From contig SNVD02013729.1 of the NCBI GenBank assembly GCA_013180625.2, positions 21,017-85,016 on the forward strand: DNA of 64,000 nucleotides, in the 5' to 3' direction. Under the pieces are notes generated by a model. That model was not told the origin of the DNA, ran no database searches, and saw nothing but the letters and a program-made list of their open reading frames with translations. How positions within the stretch are numbered: position 1 is the stretch's first letter; each line of letters opens with the position of its first letter. Positions 46,098-58,930 of this stretch are shown here, in pieces. The stretch is from Boswellia sacra. Taxonomy: Eukaryota; Streptophyta; Magnoliopsida; Sapindales; Burseraceae. Both the position numbers and the translations under genes were made by a program.

Positions 46098-47430
46098 TAC
46101 AGATCAATTATACCTGAATGTCAATTATGCAACTTCTAATGAAATGTTTATCTTGCAATGTGAAAGGTAGATCAAGAAGTGGAAAGAGCACGCATTTAGG
46201 CTAGCTTTTCTGTAAAGAAATTTGTTGTTGATGGCTTTCCACAAAGCACAAAAGTTTGTCATTGATGCTATGCCATTTGATTACCTTTTAAATATACATT
46301 CACCTTTTTGTGTTTATTGGCATTTGGCACTTTTTTAAGTTTCTTTTATATGTTTATCTATTATATCGGGAGATGGAACTTCAGAATTGTACATGAGAAG
46401 TTATTGGAGCTCTAACTGTTGCTCTTGGGACACTATCTGATTCTGTTGGAAGGGAACTAAATCAGATCTTATTTTTATACTGAAAAAGTTCCTTGTTTAA
46501 TTTATTTAATTGTTACCTCCCTTTCTAAATAATGTTCATCATTTGGACTTATGCTGAAAATTTATTCAGATTGCTCTTTATAAAAAGTTATTTTTACTAA
46601 CCAAATACCTTGATTATCCGCTAGCCTGTTTGTATTAAGATTTGATGCCCTTTTGATGTTGTTGCTCTTTAATTTGCAGGTTTAAAACAACAGTCACACA
46701 GTAAGCTCTCAATTTCTGGGTAAAGTACGGTAGGAATTTTTTGTTCAGCTTCTTGCTTGCTCAAATTCTCAGTAATTTCTAGATATATGCGCCTGGATGT
46801 GAAGTGAATTTCACAAGTTGACCAAGAAAAAAAAATAAAATTAATTTGTTTGAGTAGCTAGTAAACAGGTGACAAATTTCAGTTTATACTCTAATTGACA
46901 GATTTCGTTACTTAATCAAACTTGGTTTCTACATTCTTCAGTTTATACGGTCCCGACGCAAAAGACAATATTCCGGCCTCAAGAAATTTACGGTGCCTTT
47001 TACTTGCGTCTGCATGGAAGGGCTGCAACCCCGACGCCAAAAGTCTTTTGTGTTGGTAAACCCCCCGATGCAAAGCACATTCTTCGTGTCTTGCATTGTG
47101 TTCTTCTTATACTTGACTTGCGGGCCCTTGTTAAACCCTTCGTTTTTGAAAACTAGCTAAAAAAATTATGGCGTAACAGAGGCTCTGTGTAGTTTGTAAG
47201 CACAAATAGGTCTCAAAAGGAGATGTACCAAGAATCTGCATGGTAATTTTAGAGTTATGTTTCCATTTGTTAAGACAGGGCATATTTTGTTTGAAGAACC
47301 CAAGATATTTTACTATGATGCCTTTGTAATGGTTTGCATGTCCAATTTTTAATTGATGTTGTATTCCTTTAAAGGAAAACTATATAAAACAAAGTACAGA
47401 TAAAAAATGTGATGACTTAACAAACTATGC
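46098..47430. other. Intron-like sequence with a possible DNA-element remnant
   Basis: T-rich with exon-like short blocks but no clear protein. At 46950-47110 a GC-richer patch with repeated cgacgcaaaag/gacgccaaaag motifs resembles subterminal repeats of CACTA-type elements. Low certainty. Confidence 0.3.
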
Positions 47431-47432
47431 AG

Positions 47433-47695
47433 GTTCCAGGAGTACGCTTTTTGCAGCCACTGATCCTCAGATTCCAGAGTACTGTGACTTGTTGAGAGCA
47501 GATGACGGGCCTGTTTTTGCATTCATATCTCAAGATTGCCGTCCAGCAAATCCTTCTGAAGAAGCTCACAACCTTGAGACTTCTCATAAAGTCTGGGAGA
47601 AGCCACTAGAGTTGACTGGCCTAGCTTCTGATGCTGTAGAGAGGCTTTTAGAAGGGGAAGAAGTCAAATGCCGGTATGGGGCTCAACAGGAGTAG
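47433..47695 (+). CDS. C-terminal exon of a short-chain dehydrogenase/reductase (FEY-like), partial
   Basis: After an acceptor-like tatgcag the frame reads SRSTLFAATDPQIPEYCDLL, then GPVFAFISQDCRPANPSEEA, HKVWEKPLELTGL and EGEEVKCRYGAQQE before a stop at about 47693-47695. This fits the C-terminal end of plant SDR-type dehydrogenases of the FEY / retinol-dehydrogenase-like group, after the Rossmann fold and the YxxxK site. Those catalytic motifs are not in this exon and I found no upstream exons in the window, so it may be an isolated gene fragment. The frame itself is clean. Family assignment is from memory of the C-terminal pattern. Confidence 0.5.
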
Positions 47696-47716
47696 TTTTC
47701 CATCATTTTCTGTTAG

Positions 47717-47841
47717 GAAAACGCTCTTGATTACCAGGACAACATCAAATGCCCCATGAAGGACATAATTCCTGAACGTTATACTTCTCTATGGACTAGG
47801 CCTATGGTTTCGCTTAAGCCAGTTCAACTGTTCACCCTAAA
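47717..47841 (+). other. Exon-like block after the SDR exon
   Basis: An acceptor-like tgttag precedes an open stretch that includes NIKCPMKDIIPERYTSLWT and ends in a good donor (gtaagtc) at 47842. Product not recognised. It could belong to another transcript or be chance. Confidence 0.25.
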
Positions 47842-47849
47842 GTAAGTCA

Positions 47850-48839
47850 GCATATATCACATTGGCATTTATAGAGAAACGCATTATTTTTCATACTTCT
47901 ATTTTAACCAAAATGACTTTGATAAATGACGTTATGGGGATGTAGACTCCATCCTGTACGGCTCATATGATCTATCTTTCTGGAAGGGGGCTGGGGGAGG
48001 TATCTTTAAAATGTAGTGGCTAGTGATACTCATAGTGATAATAGGTTCCCTCTTTTCAACCGTGTTTGTCTTTTGTATAATTAGAGAATGCAATATTTGG
48101 GTACCAACATTGTGCTACACTTTTTACAAACCTACGCAACATATTAAGACTCAACCTCTGTTTTTCACAATGTTTAGCTTCTGTTATTGTCGATCCTTAA
48201 CTGCAAATATTCAAAATATTTTGCGCAACCCTCTGACCTGGAGTTTAATTCCGAAATTCCAGTTCGTTCACTGCCCTTATGTTGATTTGTTTAATTTCAT
48301 TAGAATTGTTCTCTTCCATTCTGATTTTCTTAATGAAAAAGATCATTGAATCAGCAACTTAATTGCTACATCTGAATTATTTTATCTATTGAAGTATACT
48401 CAGGGTGCAGTAATAACTTCGTGTGTAAATTGAAGGCTGAGCACATAATAACCATATTCACGACCATCCTCCTCTAGGGTTATTTCTTGAATTTCATAGC
48501 TATGAAGTTAGAAGCTTCATCAAGGTGACAAAGCTTATCTTTTAGAAGAGCGACTTACTCAAAAAGGCAGAATATAAATGATACTCAAAAGACTGAAGAG
48601 TCAAGGAGCAAGATGAATGCACAAGTACGAAGTTTAAGAGGATTGTGCTTTTCACTTCATAAAATTATTAGAATCAATAATAAACTGAAAGAGTTGGTAA
48701 TTGTACGAATTGTCAAAATAATTTCTAAATGTTAATACTATAGCAAAAATGAAATTGAGAGAAGTACAAAAAATTGTGTAGCAGTTTAGCTGAGAATAAA
48801 CTAGATCAATCTTACAAAAGATTCCAGGGAAGACAACAA
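47850..48839. other. Intergenic DNA
   Basis: No gene recognised; contains the 3' flank of the kinase gene on the minus strand. Confidence 0.45.
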
Positions 48840-51800
48840 TTAGTTGCTTAAATGTTGAGACACCATCTTCATGGTTGGTCTAGACCGTGGATTCACATCT
48901 AAGCATAAAAAGGCAACCTCAATGATGGATATCAGTTTGTTTTGAACTTCAAGGGAGGGAAATGGCAGCCTTGAATCTAGCACATCTTCAAGCTCAATGT
49001 TGTTTGTTGCGGTAGACAAACTGGAACGGGAAACAAAATCTCCAGGATATTTCCCTTGGATGGTTTCGAGTGCCAGCACTCCAAAGCTGTACACGTCACA
49101 TTTCTCTGTCACCTTCATTGTGTAAGCAAGCTCTGGAAAGTGAAAGAGACATATTATGATGTATCCATTATTCATGTTCTATGTATTGATGAAAGTGATA
49201 ATAATGAAGGAATTATTTACCTGGTGCAACATATCCGCATGTGCCAGCAAGTTGAGTCCAATTGGTTGAGTCTGGTTTGAGCAGCTTAGCAGTTCCGAAA
49301 TCAGAAACATGGGCTTCATACTCCAAATCAAGCAATATATTCTTGCTTGAAATGTCACGGTGGACAATTGGTAGGGAGCAGTCATGATGAATGTAAGACA
49401 AGGCATGAGCCACACCAGTTATGATATTCATTCTCTTACTCCAATCTAGTTCTACTGCTGATACTTCATTGCTCAAGATTGTGGCCAAACTACCCCTTTC
49501 AAGGTACTCATAGACTAAGAATGAATGTGGAGTATGTGAGCAAAAACCATGAAATTTCACGATATTGCGATGCCTTATCTCTGTTAATGCCCTTATTTCG
49601 CTCAAGAACTCTTTTTGATATGCTATATCACCGGTATGCATGGAGTGGATTTTTTTAACTGCTACCATGCTCCCTGAAGGTAGCTCAGCTTTGTAGACAC
49701 TTCCATGACCACCCTTCCCAATGCAGTAAGTGGCATCAAAATCCTTTGTTGCTGCTATGATTTCCTCATGCATCTTTCTTCCTTCAAAATTTGATATTGA
49801 AAAAAATTCTTCATTGATTATACCAGTACTCTCTTGGTCTTGCGAGTCACTCTTCCTTTTGAAACCAAAGAACATTCGGATCACCACGACTGAAAGAGTA
49901 AGTGCTCCTAAAAGAGGGAACAAAATTATAAGGAAGATTACCCAGCCTTTTACCGAGCCTTTTTTGTGTGATGGGATAGGTATTGGGACTTTGCATGGTT
50001 GGAGTCCGCTGACATTCCCACACAACCCTTTGTTCCCTTCTAATGCTTCAAAGGTAGAATTTCGAAATGCCTTGCTATTGGGAATTGGACCCTCCAACTC
50101 ATTGTAGGATATGTCAATGCTTGATAGGGCAAGAATTTGTTCGAATTGTCTTGGAATGAACCCATAGAGGTTATTGTGGGACAGATTCAAATTCTCTAAG
50201 CTCTGCAAACTACAGATTTGAGATGGTATTTCTCCTCCGATTAAGTTATGACTCAAATCTAGTTCTAATAGTGTTCGAACTAGATTTCCTAACTGAGTTG
50301 GAATTTCATGGGTAAACTGATTGTTACTCAAGTTCAAGTAGTACATGTTGGACAAGTTCCCAAGATTTTCTGGGATTGAATTGCTCAACCTGTTTGCTGA
50401 CAAATCAAGCCTCTTAATCTCAGTGAGTAATTCAATTTCCGATGGTATACCACCGGAAAGTTGATTCCCATTCAAAATCAATTCCTCTAGAGAAGATAAC
50501 TTTCCAAGTTCTTTTGGAATCTCCCCAAATAGATGATTTGAAGAAAGATCAAGTCTACCTAAATTAGTTAACTTTCCAACCTCAGTTGGTATGCTGCCTG
50601 TGATATTATTGTCTGCCATCCTTAAGGTTGTTAAATTTGGGCACTTCCCCCAGTTTGTTGAGATACAACCATAAAATTTATTATGGCTGAGACCTAAATA
50701 CTCCAGGTGTGGATAGATACCAAAATCTTCAGATATGTTACCAACAAGTTGGTTTTCCTCCAGGCGGAGTCTCTTTAGATTTGAGCAGTTTTTCAAGCCT
50801 TTAGGGATTGGACCAAAGAAATGGTTTTCGTTCACGGTGAAGTACTTGAGTTTGCCGCTATGACATATGTTTCGGGGTAAATGACCAGTGAACTGATTTT
50901 GGTCCAGTTCTAGTTCAGTCAACTTCATGAAATTGCAAATTTCATTAGGGACTAAACCAGAAAGATTGTTATCTCGAAGATAAAGGGTTTCTAAGTTGCT
51001 CAAATTACCGATAGAGAGAGGAATAGAACCACTGAGCTTATTTTGGCTCAGCTCTAAATACGAAAGAGACTTCAAATTTCCTATCTCTTTTGGAATAGGG
51101 CCAGTAAGATGATTATCGTATAGGTGAAGTAGGGTAAGCTTCTTCAAACCACTTAATGAGGATGGAATGGAACCAGAAAGATTATTGGTATGAAGGCTGA
51201 GCTTAGTGAGAGATGTCAGGTTTCCTAGCTCCTGAGGTATGGAACCGGAAAGTTGGTTCGCAAACATGTGCAACAGAGTTAGCTTTCTTAGGTTTCCAAA
51301 ACTGGCAGGGATTGGACCAGTTATTTTATTTGTATCCATGCAAAGGTGAACCAGATTTGAAAGTTCTCCAATCTCTGGAGGAATGGAACCAGAAAGTGAA
51401 TTATTGTAAAGAAACAAAGAAGCCAAGTTGCTCAAATTACCCAATGCACCAGGAATTGAACCGTTCAAACTGTTACTGTGCAGGGCAAGTTGAGTTAGAG
51501 AACCTAGCTGGCCTACTTCTTGTGGAATTGAGCCATTTAACTGATTATCATCCAGGTGGAGGATCTCAAGATATGTTAGGAGACCAATTTCTGATGGCAT
51601 TTTCCCTGAAAACTTATTGGTTTGCAAGTCAAGGTACTTTAGTTTGGAGAGTTTACAAATTTGAGGTGGGATGGTACCAAAGAATTCATTAAAGCTAAGG
51701 TCAAGATATGCAAGATGGCGAAATGAGGAGAATGAAAATTCATCAAGCGTACCTTTAAAACCTGAACCCGTCAGGTTAATCCTGTGGACTCTTCCGGCAT

Positions 51801-52083
51801 GATCGCAAGAAATTCCAGACCACCTGCATGGAGTTGTTTTGGTTTTGAGTTGGGTAGAATTGTCGGTGGCATTAACAGGATAAAGGGTCCACAAAGGCAG
51901 GATAGAGTGGTTATTATGTTTTCGAAGGTTGGCTTTCCATTTGAGAAGAGCCTTTGATTCTTGAGTAGAATCAAAAGCAACGTTAAGTGAAAACTGTAAT
52001 ACAACAAACAGGGCCAGGGAAGCAAGTGGGATTACTCTCTTGAAGATTGACAAGGTCATACTGCTTACAGCAGTTATGTGCAC
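48840..52083 (-). CDS. LRR receptor-like serine/threonine kinase, MIK2-like (intact)
   Basis: Exon 1 is 49221-52083 and exon 2 is 48840-49132, with an 88-bp GT-AG intron; joined length 1051 codons, usual for MIK2-type (LRR-XII-like) receptors. Residues: start Met1 (Met9 is an alternative), signal peptide about 15-37, N-cap Cys86 and Cys93 in CRWSGISC, about 22 LRRs (125-670), C-cap near 688-697, membrane helix 713-736, then the kinase. The glycine loop GKGGHGSV is at 789-796, ATP-binding lysine at 810, HRD at 908-910 and DFG at 928-930. The intron splits the APE motif (CCA G/AG). All catalytic residues are present. Plasma-membrane receptor; ligand not predictable. MIK2 homologues sense peptide and fungal signals (family knowledge). 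Confidence 0.95.
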
Positions 52084-52310
52084 AATGCAGAGGCTAGCTC
52101 AGAACCTGATACTTGTAAGCAAGGTAATGCGATATAGGAGAACTCTCCACGGTAGCTTGCATTTAAGAAATCTCTGCACCATCTTACACTCCGGGATTAA
52201 CTATATTGTTGCTTTTCTGAGTTAGTTTTGCGTAGAAAAGGGTTTCTGAAACTGTAAATTTTGAAGCTCGATGTGAATTTCACATTAGAGAATTCTATAT
52301 TTTTTTAAAA
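52084..52310 (-). promoter_or_regulatory. 5' flank of the intact kinase, related to two downstream copies
   Basis: Sequence upstream of the ATG (to the right) has blocks repeated at 53365-53615 and 55135-55385: caatgcagagg, ctgcaccatctt, cactcc, and gtgaatttcacattaga. The blocks therefore mark the 5' ends of kinase copies. No TATA box stands out. Confidence 0.5.
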
Positions 52311-52727
52311 ATTTGGCTGGTTAGGTTACAAAAAGTCGTAAGATGAATTCCACTTGGCTTTCTTTAGTTCGGAAACGATATAAACGAAAAGTGAACATAT
52401 GAAATATCACTTTTTTTTCTTGTACTTTCCAAGAAAATGGTCAATGTATAGAACTTATTGTCAGTGATTACTTTTTGACCTCATTTCCCATTTTTGCTTT
52501 TTCTTGGTCATCTTGGCTCCACCACCTCATTGAGTGCACATATACATGTTAAAGCAAATCTCCAGTTAAAGTTGCGTTTACAAATGAGACTTGGTCCAAT
52601 CGAAACTGATGCCGTCATCGCATGAATTATGAAAAGGCATGTTGGAACTTAAAAGAAATCATAATACTCCTCTGTGATTGAATTTGTTTTCGTTTGCAGT
52701 TCCTATTCTATACATGGTCACAATTAC

Positions 52728-52995
52728 GGGTTTTGCTATGGTACTTGCGTTTGCCAATACACAAAGACATATAAAAATTATAATAATTTGTATAAAAATT
52801 ATAAATATATATATACATAAATTATAAATGATTATAAAAGCAATGAATAAGACATATACAAATTATAAATATCATTTTCAAGTATTTTTTAACTATTTAC
52901 AAGTTTTATATGTTTATTTACAACTTTTATATATACATTTGAAATTGATGAAAGTAATTAATATATCAATACACAAATGTACCATAGAATAACCC
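52728..52995. mobile_element. MITE-like inverted repeat in the kinase upstream region
   Basis: Ends GGGTTTTGCTATGGTAC and GTACCATAGAATAACCC are inverted repeats of about 17 bases with two mismatches. The interior is AT-rich and repetitive (tataaattataaat). The flanks share caattac but not adjacent to both ends, so the target duplication is unclear. Confidence 0.45.
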
Positions 52996-55900
52996 ATCTC
53001 AATTACATTCTTCAAGTAAAGATTTATCATTTAAAAGTAAGACTTTTGCCTTCTTAGACTCTATAATAATGCTCCAATTATATTTGCTTGGACTTGGAAC
53101 ATGATCAGCAATTATGATGGCCATAATCACATAAGTCTCTGTAAAAATTTTTCTTTTTCCAGCACATAATTCTCTTCGAAATCTGACTATTGTTTTGTGT
53201 CATCCAATATATATTTTTCTTCGTAACAAACACGCAAATGCTAATTGGCTGCATTGCATTGCAGCAGTGTAGCCAAGCTGGAGCGTAATCATATGCAGCT
53301 GTTGATTGGCTACGCTCCATTTCAGCGGAGGTAGCTTAGCGTCTCTCCACATTGTTCACACTAGCGGTCCATGCAATGCAGAGGGGCTAATTCGGAACTT
53401 GAAATTTATGTACAACTTATGTAATTTAGATGAACTCATCAAGGCTAGCTTTGGGGAAGTCTTTGCACCGTCTTGCACTCCAGGACATTAATTTCGTTGA
53501 GGAAAAGGTTTTGTAGAGATCTGCTACTGGCCTTTATTATGTGGAAGCTAATTTGTTTTTTCTACTAGTTCGCCAAAAAAAAGTGAATTTCACATTAGAA
53601 AAACCTGCTTTCTTGATGTATATACTAATTAACTTGTTCAATCGGTAAAGTCTCAAGAAGTCTTAATTTCAAATCCTGCTTACATGCATCAAAGACAAAA
53701 AGGGCTTGGTTTAAAAAGGGTTTGGATTACTTTAGCTTTAGCTATAAAAGGAAAAATAATTATAGCAAAAAGAAGAATATCCTAGGATTTTTCCAAAAAC
53801 TGTAGGATATATATTTATTGTTGAAGAAGACTAATTAACAATGTAACAAAGTCATTCTCATTGACCCTCTTCAGTCTTTCTATCAAGCGCTTAATGACTT
53901 CATTTGGAGCTTCTTTTCTTTCTTGACTCCACTGTGTTAGGAATAATAATGTCATTAGGTAGGTCTTTGTCGTTAAAATGTGAATGTTAATCTCCGAATT
54001 CGTTCCTAATTTTTTACAAGTAAGAACCAGTCCAAGCTTGAGCTGAGGCCTTCATGCACGAGAATCAAATTCTACGTTATATATATATTTACATCAATTC
54101 TAATAGTCAAGTCTTTTTCTTTTAGTGCATACTTTCCAGACAGCATGTTGGAACATTAATTCAGTATTATTGTAAGGTAATAATATTTTTCCACTGTAAA
54201 TAATACAAATTAAATAAGGATTTTTTATTCACCAAATTTTGCATAAGATTTTGAGGATACAATGATAAATTAAGTTGAATACAAATTAAATAAATTAATG
54301 ATAGTTTCTAATGTTAATGAATGACTGAGATGTGTATATATTATATCTCCTCATTAACAAATTTTGTATAACTACCAATCATAGTCTTGCAAAAACATGG
54401 TAGGAATGAGATAAAAAGGTGATCCTTATTCAAATTAAGAAGTTATTTATAAAAAATCAATAAAAATAGTGGTTATACCTAAATCTTCCATTTTGTCCTT
54501 AACATCAAGGGAGGGAGATGGCGGCCTTGAATCCAGCATAGCAGCAACCTCTATGTTGATCATTTTGACTAATTAACTGAAATGTGACAGAAAATCTCCT
54601 GGAAGTTTCCCTTGAATGATTTCTCATGCCAAGACTCTGTAGCTATGCATATCACATTTCTTTCTTTTCTTCATTGTGTATACAGGATTTGTAGTGAGGA
54701 AGTTTTTTTCTTTACAAGTTTAAATATTCGTTTATAAATTTTATATACTCATTTATAATTTTAATATGAAATTGATGATAGTAATGTACTAATTGGTATA
54801 CATTCTTCAAGTAAGACTTCTAATAATAATGCTCCAATTATATTTTCTTGGACTTCGAACATGATTAGCAAGTGTGGATGGCCTTAATTACATTAGTCTC
54901 TTTAAGATTTTTGGTTTTCACATCACATAATTCTCTTCGAAATTTAACTATTGTTTTGTCATCTAATATATATTTTTCTTCGTAAGCAATATGTGACTGC
55001 AGATTGGCTGTATTGCATTGCAGCAGAGGTATATAGCCAAGCTCGGTGCGTTAACAACATGCAGCTGTTGATTAGCAATGCTGCATTTCAGGGGAGGTAG
55101 CCTGCTGTCCTCTCTGCACTTTGTTTACACTAGTTGTCTGTGCAATGCAGAGGGGCTAATTCGGAACTTGAAATTTATGTACAGTGATGCAATTAGAAGA
55201 ACTCATCAAGGCTAGCTTTGGGGAAGTCTTTGCACCATCTTGCACTCCAGGTCATTAATTTTATTCAGAAAAAGGTTTTGTAGAGACCTGAACCTGCCCT
55301 TTATTATGTGGAAGCTAATTTGGTTTTTCTACTATTTCACCGAAAAAAGTGACTTTCACATTAGAAAAACCAGCTTTTTGATGTATTAAGATATTAAAAC
55401 ATTGGTTACATACTAAATAGTTTAGTTGATAAAGTCTCAAGAAGTCTTAATTTCAAATCCTGATCACATCAAAGGCAAAATAATTATAGAAAAAAGAAGA
55501 ATATTGTAGGCTCATTCCAAAAGCTGTCTAATATTATTGTTGAAGAAGACTGTCAATGTAACAAAGTCATTTTCATTGACCCTCTTTAGTACTCTTCAAT
55601 CAAGCGCTTTAGGACTTCATTTCAAGCTTCTTTTCTTTCTTGACTATCCACTGTGTTAGGAATAATAATGAAATTAGCTACGACTTTGTCGTCAAAATGT
55701 GAATATTAATCTCCAAATTCGGTTTTCGTTTTTACAAGTATCACCCAGTCCAAGCTTAATCTGAGGCCTCCATGCACTAGAATCAATTCTACGTCATATA
55801 TTTACATCAATGCTAATAGTCAAGGTCTTTGTCTTGTAGTGCATATTTTCCAAACAGCATGTTGGAATAACATTAATTCAATATTATTGCAAAGTAATTA

Positions 55901-56440
55901 ATAATATTTTTCCTCCGTAAATGATACGAATATAGAAGTTATTTATGAAAAATCGAGACAAATAGTCGTTGTACCAAAATCTTCCATTTGCATAAGTATA
56001 ATGTCCAAACGAAAACACTAGCAACAAAAAACAAATTCAGAAGAGTGTAAAAAAATTAAGCACAGTTTTTAGCAAAGTAAAAATTAGAGCAACCTTACAC
56101 AGATTCCAGTAAAGACAAAAAAATTAGTTGCTCAACAGTTGAGATACCATGGTCATGGTTGGTCTAGATTGTGGATTTACATCTAATTAACCATGAAAAA
56201 GCTACCTCTATGATGGATATCAGTTTGTCTTGAGCGTCGAGGGAGGGAAATGGCAGCCTTGAATTCAGCATATCATCAACCTCTATGTTGATCATGTTGG
56301 CTAATGGACTGGAACACCAAAGAAAATCTCCCGGACGTTTCCCTTGAATGACTTCAAGTGCCAACACTCCAAAGCTATACACATCACATTTCTCTATTAC
56401 CTTCATTGTGTAAGCAAGCTTTGCAGAGAGGAAGGTATAT
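52905..56440. repeat. Tandem duplication, two units of about 1.75 kb
   Basis: Unit 1 (about 52905-54714) and unit 2 (about 54715-56440) are collinear: the common series includes gctccaattatatt, cacataattctcttcgaaat, gcaatgcagaggggctaatt, aagtctttgcacc, caatgtaacaaagtcatt and cttccatttt. Each unit starts with a kinase 5' flank and ends with a kinase exon-2 piece. Unit 1 lacks about 220 bases around the 3' end of exon 2. Confidence 0.8.
54486..54690 (-). pseudogene. Fragment of kinase exon 2 (copy B)
   Basis: On the minus strand this matches exon 2 of the intact kinase: the CDVYSFGVLALE block reads CDMHSYRVLA then a stop, followed by EIIQGKLPGDF and MLDSRPPSPSLDV. The C-terminal part and all of exon 1 are missing. 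A pseudogene remnant in unit 1 of the tandem duplication. Confidence 0.75.
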
Positions 56441-56465
56441 AAATTGATATATCACTCAACCATGT

Positions 56466-58693
56466 TGTAACGCCCCAAAACCGAAACACAAGTATTGCTA
56501 ATGTGCTTGGCCATTACTAACAATAAACCTCTAAATTAATAAAAACTTCAATAAGTCTTCTTATTAGGAAATAGAGAACATAACAATAAATTTAATATCT
56601 TTTTACGTTAAAACAAAGTCTAATAATCTAAAGTTCTAGACACAATTATTAAACTAAAAGGGGGTCTTCTTATTGCATAATTTAAAAAATGAAATAAAGC
56701 CTCGACAGCAACCATCAAGCCCAACCACTCCTCTGCTGCGTTACTCTGATAAAATGTTAGAAACGAGAGGTGAGCCGTCAACTCGATAAGTAAAATCATA
56801 CACAACTATTTAGTATCTTAAAACAATTATAAAAACATTATAAAATTCATAGTTTAATACTTCAATTCCAAAAATCATATCTTAACAAAAACATAGTCAT
56901 AAACATTTGTAACATTTAAGATCAAAGAAATCATTCACAATCATTAAAGATCAGAAAACATTTATCGACTCATGTCACATAGTGCCACCCGTAATCCCGG
57001 TGACTCGGCCCAGAAATATGTCACCTGTAATCCCGTTGACCCGGTCCAAAAATATGTCACCAGTAATCCTGGTGACCCGGTCCAAAAGTATGTCACCTGT
57101 AATCCCGGTGACCCGGCCAGAAATCAAACAATATGCCACTTGTTATCCCGGTGACCCGGCCAAAAATCAGACAATATATCACTTGTAATCCCAATGACCC
57201 GGCCCAAAAGTTGCGTGCACACTAATACCACAGTTAGGTTCAGAATTCATAACAGTATTCAGATACTATGGACAATGAGTCAAAACATTTCAAAAACCAT
57301 TGCAAATAACACATTACTCAAAGTACTTATACTAATAACTTTTCGTAGATAATAATAAGTTCGTCAAAGTATCAAGTCTTAAAAAAAATGTCAAGAAAAG
57401 GATTAATAAATATTTTGATTTTGTAAAAGTAGTTTGTTAAAAGTTCCTTTCACTGATACGGTTTTTAATATGAAAACGGTTTTTTTGAGAATCAATTTAA
57501 AAGATTTGATAAAACTCTAATTCTATAATTTATATTCTAAAACAAAAAGTAATTTATATAATATCTCATAAAAATATCTTCTAACATATCAAGATATTCA
57601 TTATGAACACGTTACACTTTAATCACAGTACGTGTATGATGTTACTTACCTTGATCGATCCAAAAAGAGAAATATCCTAGCTCCTACTCATCCAATGATT
57701 GTCCTAAGACATCACCAGAAAACATTTTGACAAGGTCATAAACTCAACACCTAAAATATGCTATAAAATTCCCTTAAAAATTCCTAAACAAACCGTTCTG
57801 TCTAAGCCTTATTCCCTGAACAGAGGTGATTCCAGAAATTTTAGAAATTTATATCTTAATCAAGTTAACCTACGATTTTTCAGAGGCAGACTAGATAAAT
57901 AAAGTATTCAAATATAAATTTTTCAAAGCAACTTATGACCAGAAATTATTTTTTTAAGATTTTCGTTTTCTGCCAGTAAACTCTGTCCAGAATTTTCAGA
58001 TTAAGATGTTTCAAATTCAAAATTTCATAACAATTATTCTACAAATTTAAAAATCCTGAAAATTTAAAGAAACATATATATCATCTTGAAAAAGTATCAT
58101 ATAAAATTTGAGAAATTTTTGACTCCTCTAGCATATGAAAAAAAATTCAGAAGTTCATAACATCCAGAATGTACAGTATTTTCTAGGATTTCAGCAGAAA
58201 GTTCAAAATTCGTAATTAATTAAAATCTTGATATTTTTTTGTGAAATTAATTTTTTCAACTTCATATTTATGTCTATAACAACATATAAAAATATTAGAC
58301 TGAAAATCGATTTTAAAGGCTCTTAATAAATTCAAATATCCTAAGTTGTTTCTTAAACCTCTACAAAAATTTAGTATAAATCTAGGCAACAATAATTTTT
58401 AGTAATTAATCATGCTATCTAACTAAAGGGAATACAATCTTACCTTGAGATTCTCTAAGTTTTAAAGCCTCCACCTAGCTTTTATGTTTAAAAGCCTAAT
58501 TGTGGTGTCATAATAATGTTTATATATACTAGATGAGGTGAAAGTGTTTCAAAAGAGATAAAACTCAACCACTATTAATCTCTTTCAATTTAAATCTAAT
58601 TAAAACTCTTTTTTTTTACTATTATTATCATTATCCTTGACTAACTCTGATAATGACTTATATAGCCCTATCAAAAAAATTACGGTTGTTACA
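56466..58693 (-). mobile_element. Solo LTR, probably Ty3/gypsy, 2228 bp
   Basis: Ends TGTAACGCCCC and GTTGTTACA form the inverted termini TGTAAC/GTTACA, with a perfect 5-bp target duplication CATGT (56461-56465 and 58694-58698). There is no coding region or second LTR, so this is a solo LTR left by recombination. The minus strand is the likely sense (TGTAACAACC start, ggggcgttaca end, gctatataag TATA-like). The TGTAAC...GTTACA pattern with CCCC near one end is common in gypsy chromovirus LTRs (family inference). Confidence 0.8.
56985..57215. repeat. Minisatellite inside the solo LTR
   Basis: Six tandem units, the first four of 36 bp and the last two of about 45 bp, each containing gtaatcccggtgacccgg with small changes. 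The open frames there are by-products of the repeat. Confidence 0.9.
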
Positions 58694-58749
58694 CATGTTC
58701 TATGTAATTAACAAAGGTGAAATGAAGGAATTATACACCTGGTGCAACA

Positions 58750-58930
58750 TATCCATATGGTCCTGCAGGTTGAGTCAAATTGGTTGAGTCTAGTTTGAGT
58801 AGCTTAGCTATTCCAAAGTGAGAATCAGGAGCTTCGTTATCCAAATCAAGCAATATATTATTGCTTGGTATGTCTTGATGGATAAGCGGTGGGAAGAAAT
58901 CATGGTGCATGTAAGACAAGGCATTAGCAA
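58750..58930. other. Catalytic loop segment of kinase copy C
   Basis: Minus-strand segment with YMHHDFFPPLIHQDIPSNN and SHFGIAKLLKLDSTN; listed apart because it documents the loss of the HRD and DFG aspartates' context in copy C. Confidence 0.7.

Noticed and set aside
53306..53491. Open frame in the duplicated kinase 5' flank
   Set aside because: Not preserved in the second unit of the tandem duplication (stops and indels), so not a conserved gene.
53550..53580. tctactagttcg as the missing right CACTA terminus
   Set aside because: It lies left of the CACTA start, lacks the terminal GTG, and its counterpart in the second duplication unit has a different sequence.
56972..57188. Two overlapping plus-strand frames rich in NPGDPVQKY-type repeats
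   Set aside because: They are translations of the 36-bp minisatellite inside the solo LTR; every frame shows a repeat and there is no start or splice context.
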